A stretch of DNA of 64,000 bases from Nocardia flavorosea NBRC 108225 (GCF_001613385.1 NZ_BDCG01000002.1:248001-312000); one strand, 5' to 3'; shown: positions 1 to 15,000, counted from the first letter of the stretch. Notes: generated by a model not told the origin, from the letters alone. Made by a program: numbers and translations.

Positions 1-3000
1 ACTGCAGCCCACTTCGAAATATTCGGGCAAATGGTCAATTATGGTCTGGTCGGCAACGAACTCCCGCAGAACCTGCCACCAGCAGTCGTTGTCGTAGCGA
101 ATCTGCGCATCGACAACACCGGGTGTGGTTTCACTGATATCGGTGACACTTCCTGGTTGTGGCGATCCTGTCCGGTGTTCGCCCGGATCCTGCCGGGCGC
201 GTCGACGCTCCTCCTCCCAACTCCAGTCAACCGAGGTCTTACCCCGTCGAACATCCACGTGAGGCGCGAGTTTCGCCGACTCTTTCGCAACCGAAGTAGC
301 GTCGGTTGCCAGTCGAAACTGCGTGCCCGCCTGTGTCATCAGCGTGACGATCGAAGCCACCCCACGGCGGGCGGCATCCGATTTGACCTCGACTTCCCTT
401 CCGTATGGGGACGAGGTTCCCCGGTAGTAGACCTCCCAGCCGACATCCCGCGCGCCAACGAGACGTAGCGCCTCCTCGAGGGAGTTGTATCCCTGCTCCC
501 ATGCCTCAGCATAAGTGAGCTTCTGTGCTTCCTCGTGAGTGGAATCACTTCCTGGCACGACGATGGGCACGCCATCAGTGGTCACCGCAATGTCCAGCAG
601 GATTTTGTCGGCCCCGAGCCGCATCGCGTAGGCGACCGCCCAGCCACTATCCCATCGGTAAAGAACCTCGGAACCATCCGCAGCCCATCGCCGAGCTCTT
701 CCCGACGCGCCCTCTCTCAGCACAGGGAAGAGCTCGCCACCTGTCAGGTTCAATACCCACATGTGTGCTACGCCTTCTGGCGATCGGACCGATTCGCCGA
801 ACGTCGTGGACAGCAAATTCGCCGTGGTTGTCACGATTCCATCGACCGCCGAAGCCAGTAGGCGGCGCATGGCCGGCGCGTCGCCATCGATACGGCCCAC
901 CACCCGCATGGAGTCGTCGCCGGCCGACCGTGCGGAGAAGATCAGCTCGGGACCTATGAGATCCCCCGACAGGGACAACTCCGCCACGCCGACCTCGCGC
1001 GCAGCCGTGAGCAACCCCTGGCGCCGTATCTTCTTCGCCCACTTCTCCCCAAGCGCACTCGCCGACTTGCTGCCCTTGTCGGGGAAGCCGTCAACGATCG
1101 CTACCCGCGGAACATTCGGCAGCGACCTCGCGGCCTCGGCGAGCAGATCCCACCGCTTGGACGCCACACGGCAGGCGACGCCTGTCTGGCTCAGAGTGAT
1201 CACTGTCTGTGGCACCAGGGACCGGGCTTGGTCGCCTTCGGAGTCGGCGTCCAATCGTAGAGTGACGGTGATCGGCAGGTCGAGATCGCCGAGGTAGTTC
1301 ATCAGCGGTCCCAGACCCGTGACTCGGGCATCGGATTCGCCGACCGGGACCGAGTTGTAAGGAGTTTCCGAGTCCGGACGGACCGGGCTGGGCACACCGA
1401 GCTCTACCGACGAATGCCGGTAAACGGACCGGGCGACCTCCTCGGCGGCGGTATCCGCAGGCGCCTCGTAGGCCACCAGCACGCCATCGGCCGTGCATAC
1501 CACCGGGACCTCGACCGAGGTCGCACCGCTGCGGACAGCGGCGATCAATGCCGGAACACTGCCCACCGCGCCGACCTGCCTGTCGAACTCTTCCGACCGG
1601 GGCTCTGCCCATGTCTCGCCGAAACCCAGCGCATCCCTGGGGTGGCGCACGCTCCGACCGGCGCCGCCGACTGCTTCGTCACGTGGTGCACCTCGATCGC
1701 CGGATTCGGACGAGTCCGAACCTCCCGTTTCGCGCCGTCGACCTCCGGCCCCCCCTACGGCAGCCGCAGCGCCGGTTTCTACGACGCTGTTCGTACCGGG
1801 CTGTCCGGCCCGTAATCCCTCGCCTGTCGAGGGCATATTCTTGCCACCTGGCCGCCGTCCGTCACCCGATTCGGTTCTGCTCCAATACTGTTCGACATCA
1901 TCGATGGACTCACGCAGCAGTTCGACATCGTGGCGTTGCGCGATCATCGCGTCCAACACCTCATCGCAGAATACTTCGAACGCTTCGTCGCCGACGGTCG
2001 TGGCGGGGTCGAGAGCGGCGGCCGTATTGTCCGCGCCGAACGCGTTCTCGACGGCGTAGACCGATTCGGTGTAGGAGCCGATATCCGTGCCGGAACTCAC
2101 CCAGATCTGCTGGCGGCTCACCGCGTTCATGGCCACCGACGCGGCCCACGGACGCCAGCGGTGCTCGAGTTCCAGTGTCAACCAGGTTTCGAGGCTCATG
2201 CCGTCGACCGGCGGCGTGATGTCCTGTCGCCGGGGTGTGCGAAGTTCGGTCAGGGCGGTGGCCAGCTGTTCACCCAGCTTCCGCAGGAAAGCCGCATGAT
2301 CGCCCAGCAACTGATCGTCGACCACGAGAACGGAAGGCACGGGATGCTCATTGATCGTGATCCCGGACCTTCCCTGCCCGAGGGCGAACCGCCAGTTGCT
2401 CCGCAGCAGTGTCTTACACACATCGGTGAGCAGGGCCGACTGATTGACGAACCGATCGATATCGGGACCGAAACCGGTGGTCACCGGACCATCCACCGGA
2501 GCCGGGTCCACCGACGGCGACTCCTCTTCCGGGCTTTCGGAATTCGACCCCACAGCGCCGACGGTCACCGCGAAGGCTCCCGCGGCACCCAACAGGATTC
2601 CCCGGCGGTTCATCCCGGTACCAGGATCCGCGTCGGCCGCACCGTCACCGACGAACGCCGCCGTCCCATCCGGCAGGTCCTCTGCGGTACTGGTGGTATC
2701 CAGGTGGACGTTGTGCACGGCGGGTGCCGCACCGGTCGCGGGTGAACCGATCCGGGAGAACGAGTAGTCCTTACCCCGGCTACCCAATGCGGGAAGGAAC
2801 CGACCGAACAACCCGCCCTGCCGTGGAATCTCCGGCCGGCCGGGACCGTGGAAAGTGATCGCCGGAATCCACGGCAGAATATTCGCGCGTGGCGACCATT
2901 TCTCGAACGGGATCGGTGTGCCGAAATTCGGGGCGCTATCGGTTTCGTACACCATAACGCGACCACCCTCGTTGCGGAGGATCACCGCATGCGCACCGAT

Positions 3001-6000
3001 CTCGTCGCGACCCATTCGCGACGGGTCCTGCTCGAACGCCATCAGCCAGGCACCGTCACGGACTGCCGGGTCGGCGGACCTGTCCGGCGGATCCCCGTAC
3101 AGCAGCCAGTCCGCCATCTCCCGGTATGCGTCTTTGATGGCTTGATACGGATCGTCGGAAGCCGCTGGGTCCGTGAGGGAACCGAAACCGCCGGGATGGT
3201 GCCGTCCGTCGAGTGCGATCTCGGCGTCCCGGGGGGTCGGCGCCTTCTTCTTACCGGGCAGGGGTGCCGGCCCGTCGCCGGTGATGGCGCCGATGTACTT
3301 GGCCGACATCACCCCGTTCCGCAGACAGTCCTCGCGGCCCGTGTCGAAACCCGCCGCCACGCTCCCGGTCACGGCGGCCACCGGGCGGTACCGGCGGCCC
3401 GGGTACGCGCCGGCCACCGGCAGAGGCCGCTCACCGGACTCGGGCGGGGCTTGTGTCCCGTCGAGCGAGCCATCGTAGGAGGCGACGGCATCGATGATCC
3501 ACCGCCGCGCCCAATCCGGCAAGAACTCTTCGGCTGCCGGTTCGCGTTCGGGCTGGTTCTCGGCCGCCTTCCGCCGGTTTTCATCGGCGAACGCAGTTCT
3601 GCGGCGCCGGTCCTCGATCAGGAGCTCACGTGCCGCCTGCAGGAGTTCGCCGAACGACGCGTCGCCGGCCACGAGCTCGCGCGTGCTGTTCACCAGCTCG
3701 GCGAGCTTCGTCTGCGGTGAAGACTCCTCCTGGAGCCCAGCCATTCCCGCCGAATACTCCGGCAGCAGCCCGAGCGCCGTTTCCAGTCGCGACCGGCACC
3801 GCTCGACCACCATGCCGTGATCGGCCATAATATCGGCAACCGGCTGCCAATCCGCGGCGACCAGCCCCGGTTCTCGCAGCACACTCCCAGCCACCGCGAG
3901 CAGATCTTCGACACTCGTTTCGGTCAGCTCACGTACCAGCCCCGCATGGCGAAGCAGTCCCGTTTCCAGCGGTGACAAGGCGGACAGCAGCCGCGCCCGG
4001 AAGCCGGCAGACGCATCGAATGCGGTTGCACGGTCCGCGGACCCGCTCGGCCGGTTCGCCGTCGTCCCCGGGGGACGATGACCACTACCATCGTGGCTAC
4101 GCTGGGGAGGCTCGGGGCCGGAGAAGTCACCCAATCGTCTGGCACGTGGCTGGTCGACCACCTCGATGACTTCGGACAGCGCAACCTGAAAGGTATAACG
4201 CAGACCATCCTCGGTCTCGGTCGCTTCCGCCCCCAGCCGTGTCACTCGCTGCTGCGCCACGGGCTCTTCGCCTGGAGGAACGCGCTCATCAACGTGTACT
4301 ACAAGTGTGGAACCGTGCGCCGTGTCGGTGGTCGAGATCGCCAGATCCAGACTGGTAAAGACATCGAAGGATTCGAGTATCCGGCCGACCCACCGGCCGG
4401 CGGCCTTGGTCGTGGCCGGTTCGGTCCCGGGCGGCAAGGCCTGTCTCGCGAGCGTGTCCAGTAGATCAGCCGTCGGCCTTGTGCCCCCGGCCCGGTGATA
4501 CGGCACCGCTTCATCCAGAGGCTGAGCTCCCGAGTCCTGAGGTCTCGCCTCACCCATAGCACTCGCTGGTGCGCCTTCACCCGGTGGGTCCAGCGCGGCG
4601 TCTGCGCTGTCCGACGAATCTGGTTGTTCCCCAAGGCCTGGGCTGACCGAAACGTCACCATCGGCGGTCACCGTGACACGCACCGAACACCCCGCCGCGT
4701 GGTATTCGCCGAGCTGTGCACTCACCTGCGCCACGCGGGCCGCGTCGAGTCCCCACCGCTCACCGAGCGATCTCAGCAATGCCTGAACCGGGTTCACCAC
4801 TACCTCAGCGGGCATGTCCGGTCGCAACGTCACGGTTACTGTGCGGTGGGCCGGAACGTTCCCGGCGACTGTCACCTCGAGCCAGGGCGTGTCGCGATCA
4901 TCCAGTGACAACGTCAGCCACGGATGCACGCCGACCTCGCCATCCAGACCGACCCGGCCGCCCCCGGCGGATTCGAGGGCGCCCTGGATCAGGTGTATCA
5001 GGGTCGCCCGAACATCCTCATACCTGCCGAGCAGGACCTGCAGCCTATCTCTCGTCGCCGCAACGAGGTCAGCGCTCCACACGATTATCTGGTCGGGACT
5101 CTTGGACCGCCGAGACCCCGGCGTGAACTGGTCGGATGCCGTGCTCGGTGGCGGTATACGGTCCCCACTGATCCACCGCGACCCGATCTGCCATCCCTTA
5201 CCGATCGGGCCGAATTCGGTAATCTCTGTTCTTCCTCGCTGAACAGTTGTCGTTGCCAGCCGAACGGCTATCTCCTGGTTCTCGGTGGAGCCGGTGATCT
5301 CCATCACCACCTGCACTGCCCCGACACCGACGTGGTCCACATGGGTTTCGACGGTTCGGCACACCTGTCTGCCGCGACCAGGCATAGACTTTTCGACAGC
5401 AGACCCGACGATCTCGGCAGCACCGATCAACTGATCGCCGTCCGCGGTTTCCACCTCTGCGGTGAGAGTCATGTTGCCCTCATCGACGGTCAGCGTCAGC
5501 CACGGTTGCTCGGAATTGTCGAAGACCGACACCGTCAGCTGATCATCCGAGGGTGTGATCTGGACCTTTACGTTCCCCTTCGCCATGCTGCGCAGCAGCG
5601 TTTGCCACACCATCGAATCGACCAGCGCCTTGGTCTCGGGATCGGCGACGGCAGCCGTTGTCGCCGCGACGAAATCGTCGTCGCTGGTGAAACCCGATCG
5701 TGTCCTGTCGAACCCGGCACCGGTCGAACCGCTCACCGAGCCGAGCGACGCTGTCGCGGCAGCGGCCACCTGTTCATCGGGTGTTCCGGGGGCTTGGGGA
5801 TAGTCCGGCGGAATACCGAAGCCCGGCCACCGGTCACCGGGTTGCTCGTTGTCTCCGCTCGATTCCTCGCCGGTGCCGTCGACAGGCTGTGCACCAGTAA
5901 TGTTCGAGGCAAATCGCGCATCGTTGACGACGGGAATGTCGACGGCGAACCCTGGTGTTTCCGGGGTAATACCCTGGTCCGAGTAGCCGACCGAGAAGGC

Positions 6001-9000
6001 TCTGTCGTCCCCGTCGCTTGCCTGACCGTCGGAAGGTTCATACCACGGATCGCTGCTCGCGAGATGCGGGTCGATGTACCGGATGGTGCGGACCTCGTCC
6101 GGCATATCTTCCCGGTTGGCGGCCACCGCCACGCTGCCGGCTCCCCGACCATAGCCGACGACATGCATCTCCGGTGGCCGCCCCGCTCGGCATTCCGCTC
6201 CACCGGCGAGTGAGGCGAGCAAGCTGTTCAACATCGATCCGTTCGGCGGGTGCTTTCCATACCCGACTCCCACCACAACCGTTACCGATTTATCCGGGTC
6301 AGCGGCGGCGATCATTCGGTACGTATCGAGAGCTCGATTACACAGATCGACGTTCTGTTCGAGCCCACCATCACCGGTAAGAACGATCATCCGATCGGCG
6401 GTCTCCTGCCCCAAAGCAAACAAGGCCCGATCCTGATCCTGATCCACATGCAGGATGCGCAACTCGGGAGGACTCAACTTCAGCGTCCGCGCCACAGCCT
6501 CCTGCCAAGCAGGCAGCGCCGTTGTGTACAGGTCCGTCAACTCGTCGACAAGAGTCCAAGCGTCCGGCTCTGCTGCTACCTCGTCCGAAGAGCCGTCTTC
6601 GGTCCTCGCCTGAAGTGTGGCCCAGTTGATCTGATGGACATCAGCCCAGGACGGACCTCGTGCGGCACCGGTTTCCGGATCGATGGCCAGCCATTCGCGA
6701 TCCTGCCAACCGGCCCGGTCCCACGCCTTGGCCGCGGCATAGGTGGTGGCACGCACATCCCGTGGTTCCGGATCTGTCCCGTTGGTCATCCAATGCTGCT
6801 CGAATCGGCTCCATGACACAAGCTGCTGCAGCGGACCGACCCAGCCGGTGTCGGTTTCGCGGATCTCGAAGCGATCGCCGCCACCGACGCAGACCAGGCG
6901 CCGCGTGCCCGGATCACCGGTGAGTTCGACTGTAGCCGGTCCGTCGACCAGCAGTCTCCGGACAGCAGCATCGACGGCGATGAGTGTGGGGTCGCCGGAA
7001 CAGTCGGGGACGAGATCGGTGCAGGTAGCAACCTCGAGTCGGGCGGCATCGGGGTCGTCACCGGCGTCGAAGGTTCGGCTGTGCGATTCCGTACCTGCAC
7101 TATCGGTTTCCTGTGTCGAATCCTGATCGACCGGCACCGCCGCGCTGTCCGTATCGTTCGTTCGACCAGGATCGACACGCAGTTCGGTATCGCCGTCGAG
7201 TTGTAGGAGCCCCACGGTGACAGCCCCGGCTTCAGCCAATCGCTCAGCTTCGGTAACCGCTGAATCCACGACACCGTCGTCCATACCGTCGGCGATGATC
7301 CGCACTGCGGCGTCGGCGCTCAACCCGGTCGGCTGGTTTGTCAGGTGTTGGAGGGTGACGGTGAGTCCATCACCGATCAGTTCGTCGATATCAATCGACA
7401 ACACATAGTCTTCATGACGGACGGTGATCGCGAGGGACGCCGCAACACCCGGGCGGCACGTTGCCTGCAGCGATACACGGCTACCGTCCTGCGCTGCCAG
7501 CTTCAACAACCCAATGAGCTTCATCGCGTGTGGGAAGCGGTGCGCTTCGGTGATCTCCGTGAACTGTGCGAGCACGGCATCAGTGGTGGCATCGGCTGGT
7601 ATCTCGACGTCCACCCGATCACGGCGGCGCTCCGACGGCGCGACCGGCTGCCCGATCGGTGAGGGCTGGAACGCTGATTCCGAGGTCGCTCCGAAACAGG
7701 CGTGTTTCAATTCGACCGGTAGTGTCGTACTTCCCGGCAGTAGCACCCGTAACATCGCGTGTTCGGTGCCGTAACCATTCAACATGCCTTCCGCCCGCAA
7801 GGTTACGGCATTCCGCACCAGCTCGTCACGAAGCCGAGTTCCCAGCCAATTCGTGATTCGTGCCTTCTGGTCCGACGCGCCGGGGACAGCGGTCCACACC
7901 ACCTCCACGGATTCCGGCGAAACACGGATCCGTACACTGGCGCCGACGAGATCAGAAACGTTGACGATGACTTCCCCGGACTCGGCAATACTTGCCGTCA
8001 CGGTGCCGGCTGTACCCGGCTCGCCGAGCCAGAGCAGTCCGGACACCAGGTCTGCCACATCGTCGTCGACTCCGCCCAGCTCCCGGAGGCCGGCGAAAAC
8101 TCTCTCGTGGTCGTCGTTCTCGGCGATATCGACCGACTCGAGCGAACGACCACCTGCGGCCTCGATGTGAGGCAGAGAAGATGCGAGGAAATCCGTCATC
8201 TCCGCATCGGACGGAATCAATCTGTCCTCGATTCGCAGAGGTTGCGCATGCAGGTCGGCAACCATAGCGGCCAAACGGTACTGTCCAGCCTTCTCGAACA
8301 GCTCTTCCAGTCCAGTCTGCTGATCCAGTGTCAGTGAGCCGGACGAGCGGATCAGTTCTGCCTGAAGTTCCCTGATGGTCTCTTCGACCCGGTCCGGTTG
8401 CCACCGTTGGAACGGCACCCACAACCCCAGACCACCGAGTGCGGCACGGACTTCGGATGCGGCTTGGTCCTTCTTGACCTCAGCGTCCCAAAGCTTGGAA
8501 AGATCGTCCGGCTCAATCGTTCCGGACTCCGGCTCCACCGAGCTAACACGCTGAGCAAGCTCGATCAGATGCGCTATCCGCTGATTCCAGTGTTCGATGT
8601 CCATCGCCTGGCTCCGCTCATTCTGCACCAGGCTCAACAGCGCGAGGTACTCCGTGCTGCTGGAATCAAGGGCCACTTCGGCTGCCGAGACCAGCGAGTT
8701 CACACCGTCGGTCAATGAACCGCCACGTGAGTCCCGGAGAAAAATGCCTACAGGTCGATCCCTGAGGTCAAGTGCACTGGCGATCTCGCCGTGCAGCATC
8801 TGCTGGAAGGTCAGGAGCTCCAGATAGCGATCACGGGCATCAGCGATCGCATGCACGATCCTTTCATGGGTTTCGGAATTTTCGCGATCCTGTGGGGGTA
8901 GGGGCAGTTCCGTCAGATCAGAGGGCACGATTCCGCGTTCCATGGCGAGCTTCGGATCATCCCAATCAGCGGTGACATCCCGCTCCGATGAACCTGGCGC

Positions 9001-12000
9001 GGCACTTCTCTCGATCAGATCAGCCAGCGTGATTCCGGCAGCGGCGCAGACCTCCCTCCATGTGGTGTCCAGTCCACTTTCTCGAATCCGATATTCGAGA
9101 TAGTCGAGATCCAGGTAATTGATGCCTTGCACGATGGCTGCAGCAGCCTCGACCTCCGGTGGAGAGGCCCGCATATGCGACAAGATGCTGTCTTCGGCCC
9201 GATGTGTCCCCCCGCCAATCGGCGGCAACATGGCCGCCGCCGCGGGGGCGAGGTAGTCGGCGCCGAAGTTGCCGGACTCCGTATCGGATTCCGGTGCTCC
9301 GCTGGAGGTCGACCCGATATCGTCCGCGGGACTGTCCGGAACATCGACGAATGCTCCGGCGTCGGCCAGGAGGGCGTCCGTCACGAGGGTGACACCCTCC
9401 GCTTTGTCGAGATCCCCGTTTCGTATTTGGTGGCCGATCTCGAGCTCGCCGTATTCATTGTCCGCCGCAGGGTACAGTTCGGTGAGATGGCCGCCGATAT
9501 CGTGACCGGCGACGCCCATTTCCGATCGGACGATGCCCAGGAATACCACGCGTTGTGCGATCGGTTCGATCCGGGCCCGCAGGAGCACCTCGTCGGAGTC
9601 AGCGCTGGAGGTGGAAGGATCGAATGAAATCGGATCGGGCACACCTTGCTGTGCCTCCATGACCTTCATCGCCAGAACGGATACCACCGCATTCGGATTG
9701 TCATCAAGGTCCGCATCGATTTCTATTGCGGGAACGCCGAAATTCGCCAGACCGGCCGAACGCATGAAGCCTTCACGGTAACCGATCTGCCAACCATCGG
9801 ATTTCAGCGCTTTGATCGCCTCGGCCAGTGACGGTGTGTGCAGCACCAGCGCATCGACTTCGTCACCGAGGCCGGTGTCCACACCGCCCACGAACTGATG
9901 CCACAGCTCCCGGTAGTGGGGTTCGTACTTCGTGTAGTAGTAGTAGTTCTCGGGTTGCCGAAGCATCTCCTCGGCAATCGCCGAACACGCCTCGCCATCC
10001 GTCAGCTCACCGGCGACAGCCGCCTCGTACATCGTCTGGACGATGTCCTCCACGCCGGAGGTGTGACCACCGAATCCGATATCCGTCTTTCCATCGGTGG
10101 CCTGCAGGATCTCGCGTCGAACGTGGGCGGCAGCCAAACCGGCTCGCGCCTCTACTACGAAATGCCGGCGGAGCTGCCGCAGAACCCAGTCGCTCTTGCG
10201 GTCACCGTCGACCGGCGGCTCCACCTGCTCATCACTGTCGGTGATCGTGACCGCATGGTTCAGTTCATGCGCCAGAACGGCCACGGTCTGATACAGATCG
10301 CCATGAAGCTTGCCGGTGAGGTCGATAACTTTTGGTCCGAACGCTGCAGTCGATTCGTTGTCGGGCTCCCCGAATGCGATAGTCCAGCCCAGCTCCTGTG
10401 CCCGCCACAGTAGCTGGCGAAGGTAAGGAGACTTTCTCACCAGGGCGTCGACCTCGGGGCCGAGCCCGGTCCACACCGTCCGCCGCTCATCGGCAACGAA
10501 ATTCGCGATACCATCGAAACCGAAAGCACCCACCAGTGCGCCGACACCGGCGCCGCCCATCATTCCGAGAACGCGTTTCCTCGTCGGTCCCGCCGCGCTA
10601 CCAGGTCCGGTCGAGATAGCCTCCCCCGGATCACGGTCTTCACCGACCGACTCCCCTGCCTTGGGGTCACCCTCCGCGTTCACAGCAGAATCATCCGAAC
10701 CGGAGTCTCCCGACCTCCTTGCCAACCAGGCTGCAAGGCCGGGGACGAGGGCGTCCGCGGAACTATCGATGCCGTCAACATCTGCCGTGGGCCGCAGATA
10801 CCCCCCACCGACCCGGTCGCCGTTGGGCAACAGCCAGTACACGTCCTGGGAGGGTGCATCCTCGAGCGATTCCAGGTACTGCAAATACCCCGATTCCGGA
10901 TCCAGCATCAGGTCAACGAGATGGTTTCGCTCAGCATCGCCCCAGGTGACCACATTCTTCGACTGCGCTTGCGCGTCGCGCTGGGCGCCCGCGAATATAT
11001 CGTGTTCACCGAAGTCCTCGGCACCGTAGTATGCGGCCACGAAACTGCCGATATCCGCACCGATATTGTCGAGAATCTCCTGCCGTGCTTGCGCGTGAAC
11101 CAGCAGGCCTTCCGCATCGATCGCGCATCGCGCACGCAGAACTCGGAACGCGTCGATCGGCTCGACCTGTGACGGGAGATCGCGCGCGGCTTCGGGACCG
11201 TAGGTGGCGATACCCACCAGCACCGACAGTACGAACAGCGCCTCGTCCGGATTATGCTCGAGCGCTTCGTCGAGGACGATCTCACGGTGTTCGAAGTCGA
11301 CGAAGCTGCCAGGTCCAGGTGCCGTCCGCAGGATCCAGACCTGCTCGGTGGCGAGCTTCTCCAGCTTCCTACCCAGCGATGGCGCGGCCGCGAGCAGCTC
11401 GTTCACTCTGTCCCCGAGCCCGGACGGAGGTGGTCGGGGCGGGCCTTCGTCGGGGACCACGGTGTCCACAATCGCTGTGAACGCTCCATAGGCGATACAG
11501 AGCGCCACCGTTCCAGTGGCGATACCCAGATGCTTGTTCGCGCGACGCCGTGTCAGACCCGAACCGTGCCTGGTGTGGTTCAGGCTGCGCCCACTCTCAG
11601 CACTGTCTCGATCCCGCCCGAACCGGCTGCGTAGTTCGACCTCGTGGTCCGCGCCCTCGTAATCGATGAGACGACCATCCTTGTCGTAGGCCACCACGCT
11701 GGTGCGGTCGATACCGTTCGGGACGTCTTCGGGATCCCACACCCGTACCCGCCGCTGGTCGGGGTCGTACATCCACACGTTCTCGCCGAGCGCGAACCGG
11801 GCCCGCACCGCCGCTGCTTCAGCCGGTCCGCCGCCTTCGGCCTCGACAAGGGCCACGACGAAGTCCACATCGTTGCTGAGCAAAACCATGTGGCCATCCA
11901 CGTCGCCCGTGCCGGGGCGTTCCTCGGCGACCACGACCGTCATCGTTTCCGCGTCTTGCGCGCCGAGACGTTCGTAGATCGATGTCCGGGTTAGTCCCTC

Positions 12001-15000
12001 ACCGGTCTTGAAGTTCGCGCCCTTCATCGCGCGTTTGATGTAGCCGCCGAAGGAGCCGGGCCGTTCCACACCAAGTTCGTCCTTGCCGCCCACCTGCACC
12101 GGCCGTACCGGAGAATCTCTTCCCGTCCTCGAAGACGAGAAGCCTGTCCCGACGGCCCCCACGGAGAACCCGGCACAGTCATCCAACCCGGCGACCCGTC
12201 CCCGCACTCCGTCGGTGAGGTAGCTGAAGGTGCGATCGACACCGCCATCCGACTGCACCGTGAACACGACACCCTCCTGGGTGCGCGTGGCGTTGACCCG
12301 AGCCGGCCAGTGGCCCATGGCCCGCCGGTTCCGCAACTCCAGCGCGAGGTCGCCGCGTACAGCGTTCGCCCGATCTGGTGACATACCAGTCAGAACGACG
12401 TCACGAAGCAGAGTGTCGGAGACTCCCAGCGGGTTGTCGTCATAGGCGTGCACGACCCAGGCAAGGGCCCCAGAGTCGTGGAAGTCGGTCCTGAGCTGAT
12501 CGATGACGGTATTGGCAGGCCGCGGTCCGATCGCGGTGACCGAAACAGCTCCCACCTCGTCCGGGAGCGACCGGTCGGGGCGACGGCGGGCCTGCTGGAT
12601 CGCATGATGCTGCTGCACAATGGCGTCGACCCTGGCGACAGCCTCCTCCGAATCGGATAACCGCGTGCCCAGCTTGACACCTAGCAGGTCTGCCAAGCCC
12701 GCCACGTCGGTTCTGCCGGCCACGCCCGAGAATCGGAGATAAGCGAGGACGGTGGCGAACAGCTCAACTTCGGCATCGAACGGTCCGTCGGCCTGGTCCG
12801 AATCTTCAACCGCCGCGATCGCCGCCACGAGTCGCCCCTCGACGCCATCGGCGCCAGAGGTCAGGACCGAGCTCAAGGCTTCCGAAACCGCTGTCAGTGG
12901 CGCAGCGGAATCACTACCCGGTTCCGGCTCCGTACCACCATCTTCCTCGCCGCGGGGGCTGGAATCTTCCTGCCCGGCTTCCGATCCCTCGACAGACCCC
13001 CGGCCGTGAACACCGGTTTGGGTGAACTCGGCGCCGGTGATTCGCTCACCCGCCCCGTCACCGATCCAGACCGACAGCCGCTGCTCCCCGTCCCGTCCGT
13101 TCAGCTCGATACCGAAAGTGCGGTAGTAACCACCCGCCTGCATCCCCGCTTCGGTGATTCCGGCGAACACCACCGCGTCCGCCAGCCAACGCACCGGCGC
13201 GTCAGCCGCCTCTTCCCACCGCGCACGAATCAGGTTCTGCACAAACGAGGGGCCACCTGCGCTGAGCAATCGAACATTGCGGGTGATCTCGATACGCCCG
13301 GTCCAGTTGTGACCGTGCCCGTCGTCGTCGGACGCCGGAGTAACCGTGAACGACAGACTCTCCGAACGGTGCTCGGCGGTAATCTCCAGCCGCTGACCAT
13401 ACTGCGCAATTGCAATAGATGTCATCCCGATGGCCAGACAGTTTCTCACCAAGTACGTCAGGTTTTCGGCGACCGGCCCGAACCCGCGATTGGACTGCAG
13501 CGCACCCAGCAGCTCCTCGATGCTCGTCGGAATTATCTCGTTCCATTCGGTGTAACCGTCGGATGAACTGTCTTCCAGTCGGAAGTCACCGGACAACCGA
13601 ACCGTCCCACGCTCGATCGGCGTCGGCAAAGCTTGCGGACCCGTGAACAATTCCACATAGTCCGCCTCAGCGCCCGAATCGTCTCCGAATCCTTCCCGTT
13701 CTTCCGCCTCGGTTCGGGCCGCGGATTCGTCGCGTTGCCCGGCTTCGGCAATCAGCCCGGACACATTTGGCTTGGAATCCTCGAACTCGAACCACGGCAC
13801 AGGCGTCCGGGTATCGCCATTGAGATCCCCGCCTTCGGATCCTGAGGAAGTGTCAGCGCCAACACGCCGAAGTCGGGATTCTGACGACCCATCGTTCGCG
13901 GCTTCCGGCCCATGACGGGACGTCAAGATCATCACTTGGGCCGCGCCGGGGAAGTCGACGGCCTGCGCGTCCTTACCGTAGGCAACGACACCTGTCCGGC
14001 CATTCTGCCTCGGCACCATTGTGCTATCCCATACCCGGCAGCGACGCTGCAGTGGGTCGAACATCCAGACGTTCTCCCCATTTGCGAACCGAGCTCGCAC
14101 AGCAGCCACCTCGGACGGTCCGCCGCCTTCCGCCTGGACAAGGGCGGCGATGAAATCCACATCGTTACTCAACAACCCGATGAAGCCATCAGCGTCGCCT
14201 GGATCGTGCTCTTCGGCGAACGCGACGGTCAACGTCGCAGCACCGTCCGCACCCAACCTCTCACCGACTGTTTTCTGGGTAATTTTCGAACCGGTCCGGA
14301 AATGCCGACCATTCATCGCACGACTGAGATAGGAGTCCGCGGCGTCTGTCTCGGCCCCGGGAACGGCCTGCACCACATGGTCGACACCCGTACGCTCCGG
14401 CGCGAACCCTGTCCGCAACGCGCCCAGTGTGAACCCGGCGCTGCCATCCAACCCCAGCGCCGGCCCCGATATCGCTCCGTGGCGAGGATACTCCCGGGTG
14501 CGAGGCTCAAGTTTTTCTGTTCGAATCTCAATCGTGACATCGTCCGGAGTCAGCTGCACCTTCAGCGAGACCGGCCAGTTACCGACCGCTCGGCTGCTCA
14601 TGAGTTCCCGAACAGTATCCGCGCAGATCGCATCGATACGCTCGGGTTCGAGACCCATCAATGCGGCACCGCGTAGAAGCCGATCGGAGAGCCCGACGGG
14701 ATCGTCATCGACCTGCCGCAAGGTCCATTCGAGCAGGAGCTCCGCATCATCACGCATTCGCCATGCCGGCGATCGGTTTGAGGTCCCCGGAGTCCGCCGA
14801 CGCAACCATGCCGATCCGGTATCCGGATCCAACATCGCGATATGCACGTCGTCGACACCGCCCCGGGCGATCACGGCCTCCCCGCCACGCATTACCAGAC
14901 CGCATGTCACGGCGTTCGGCACCATCTCATGCTCCGCGGCGCCGAGCCCTGCCCAACCGGCGAGCTCGCTCGACAGCGAACCGGCTGCCGATCCGACAGC

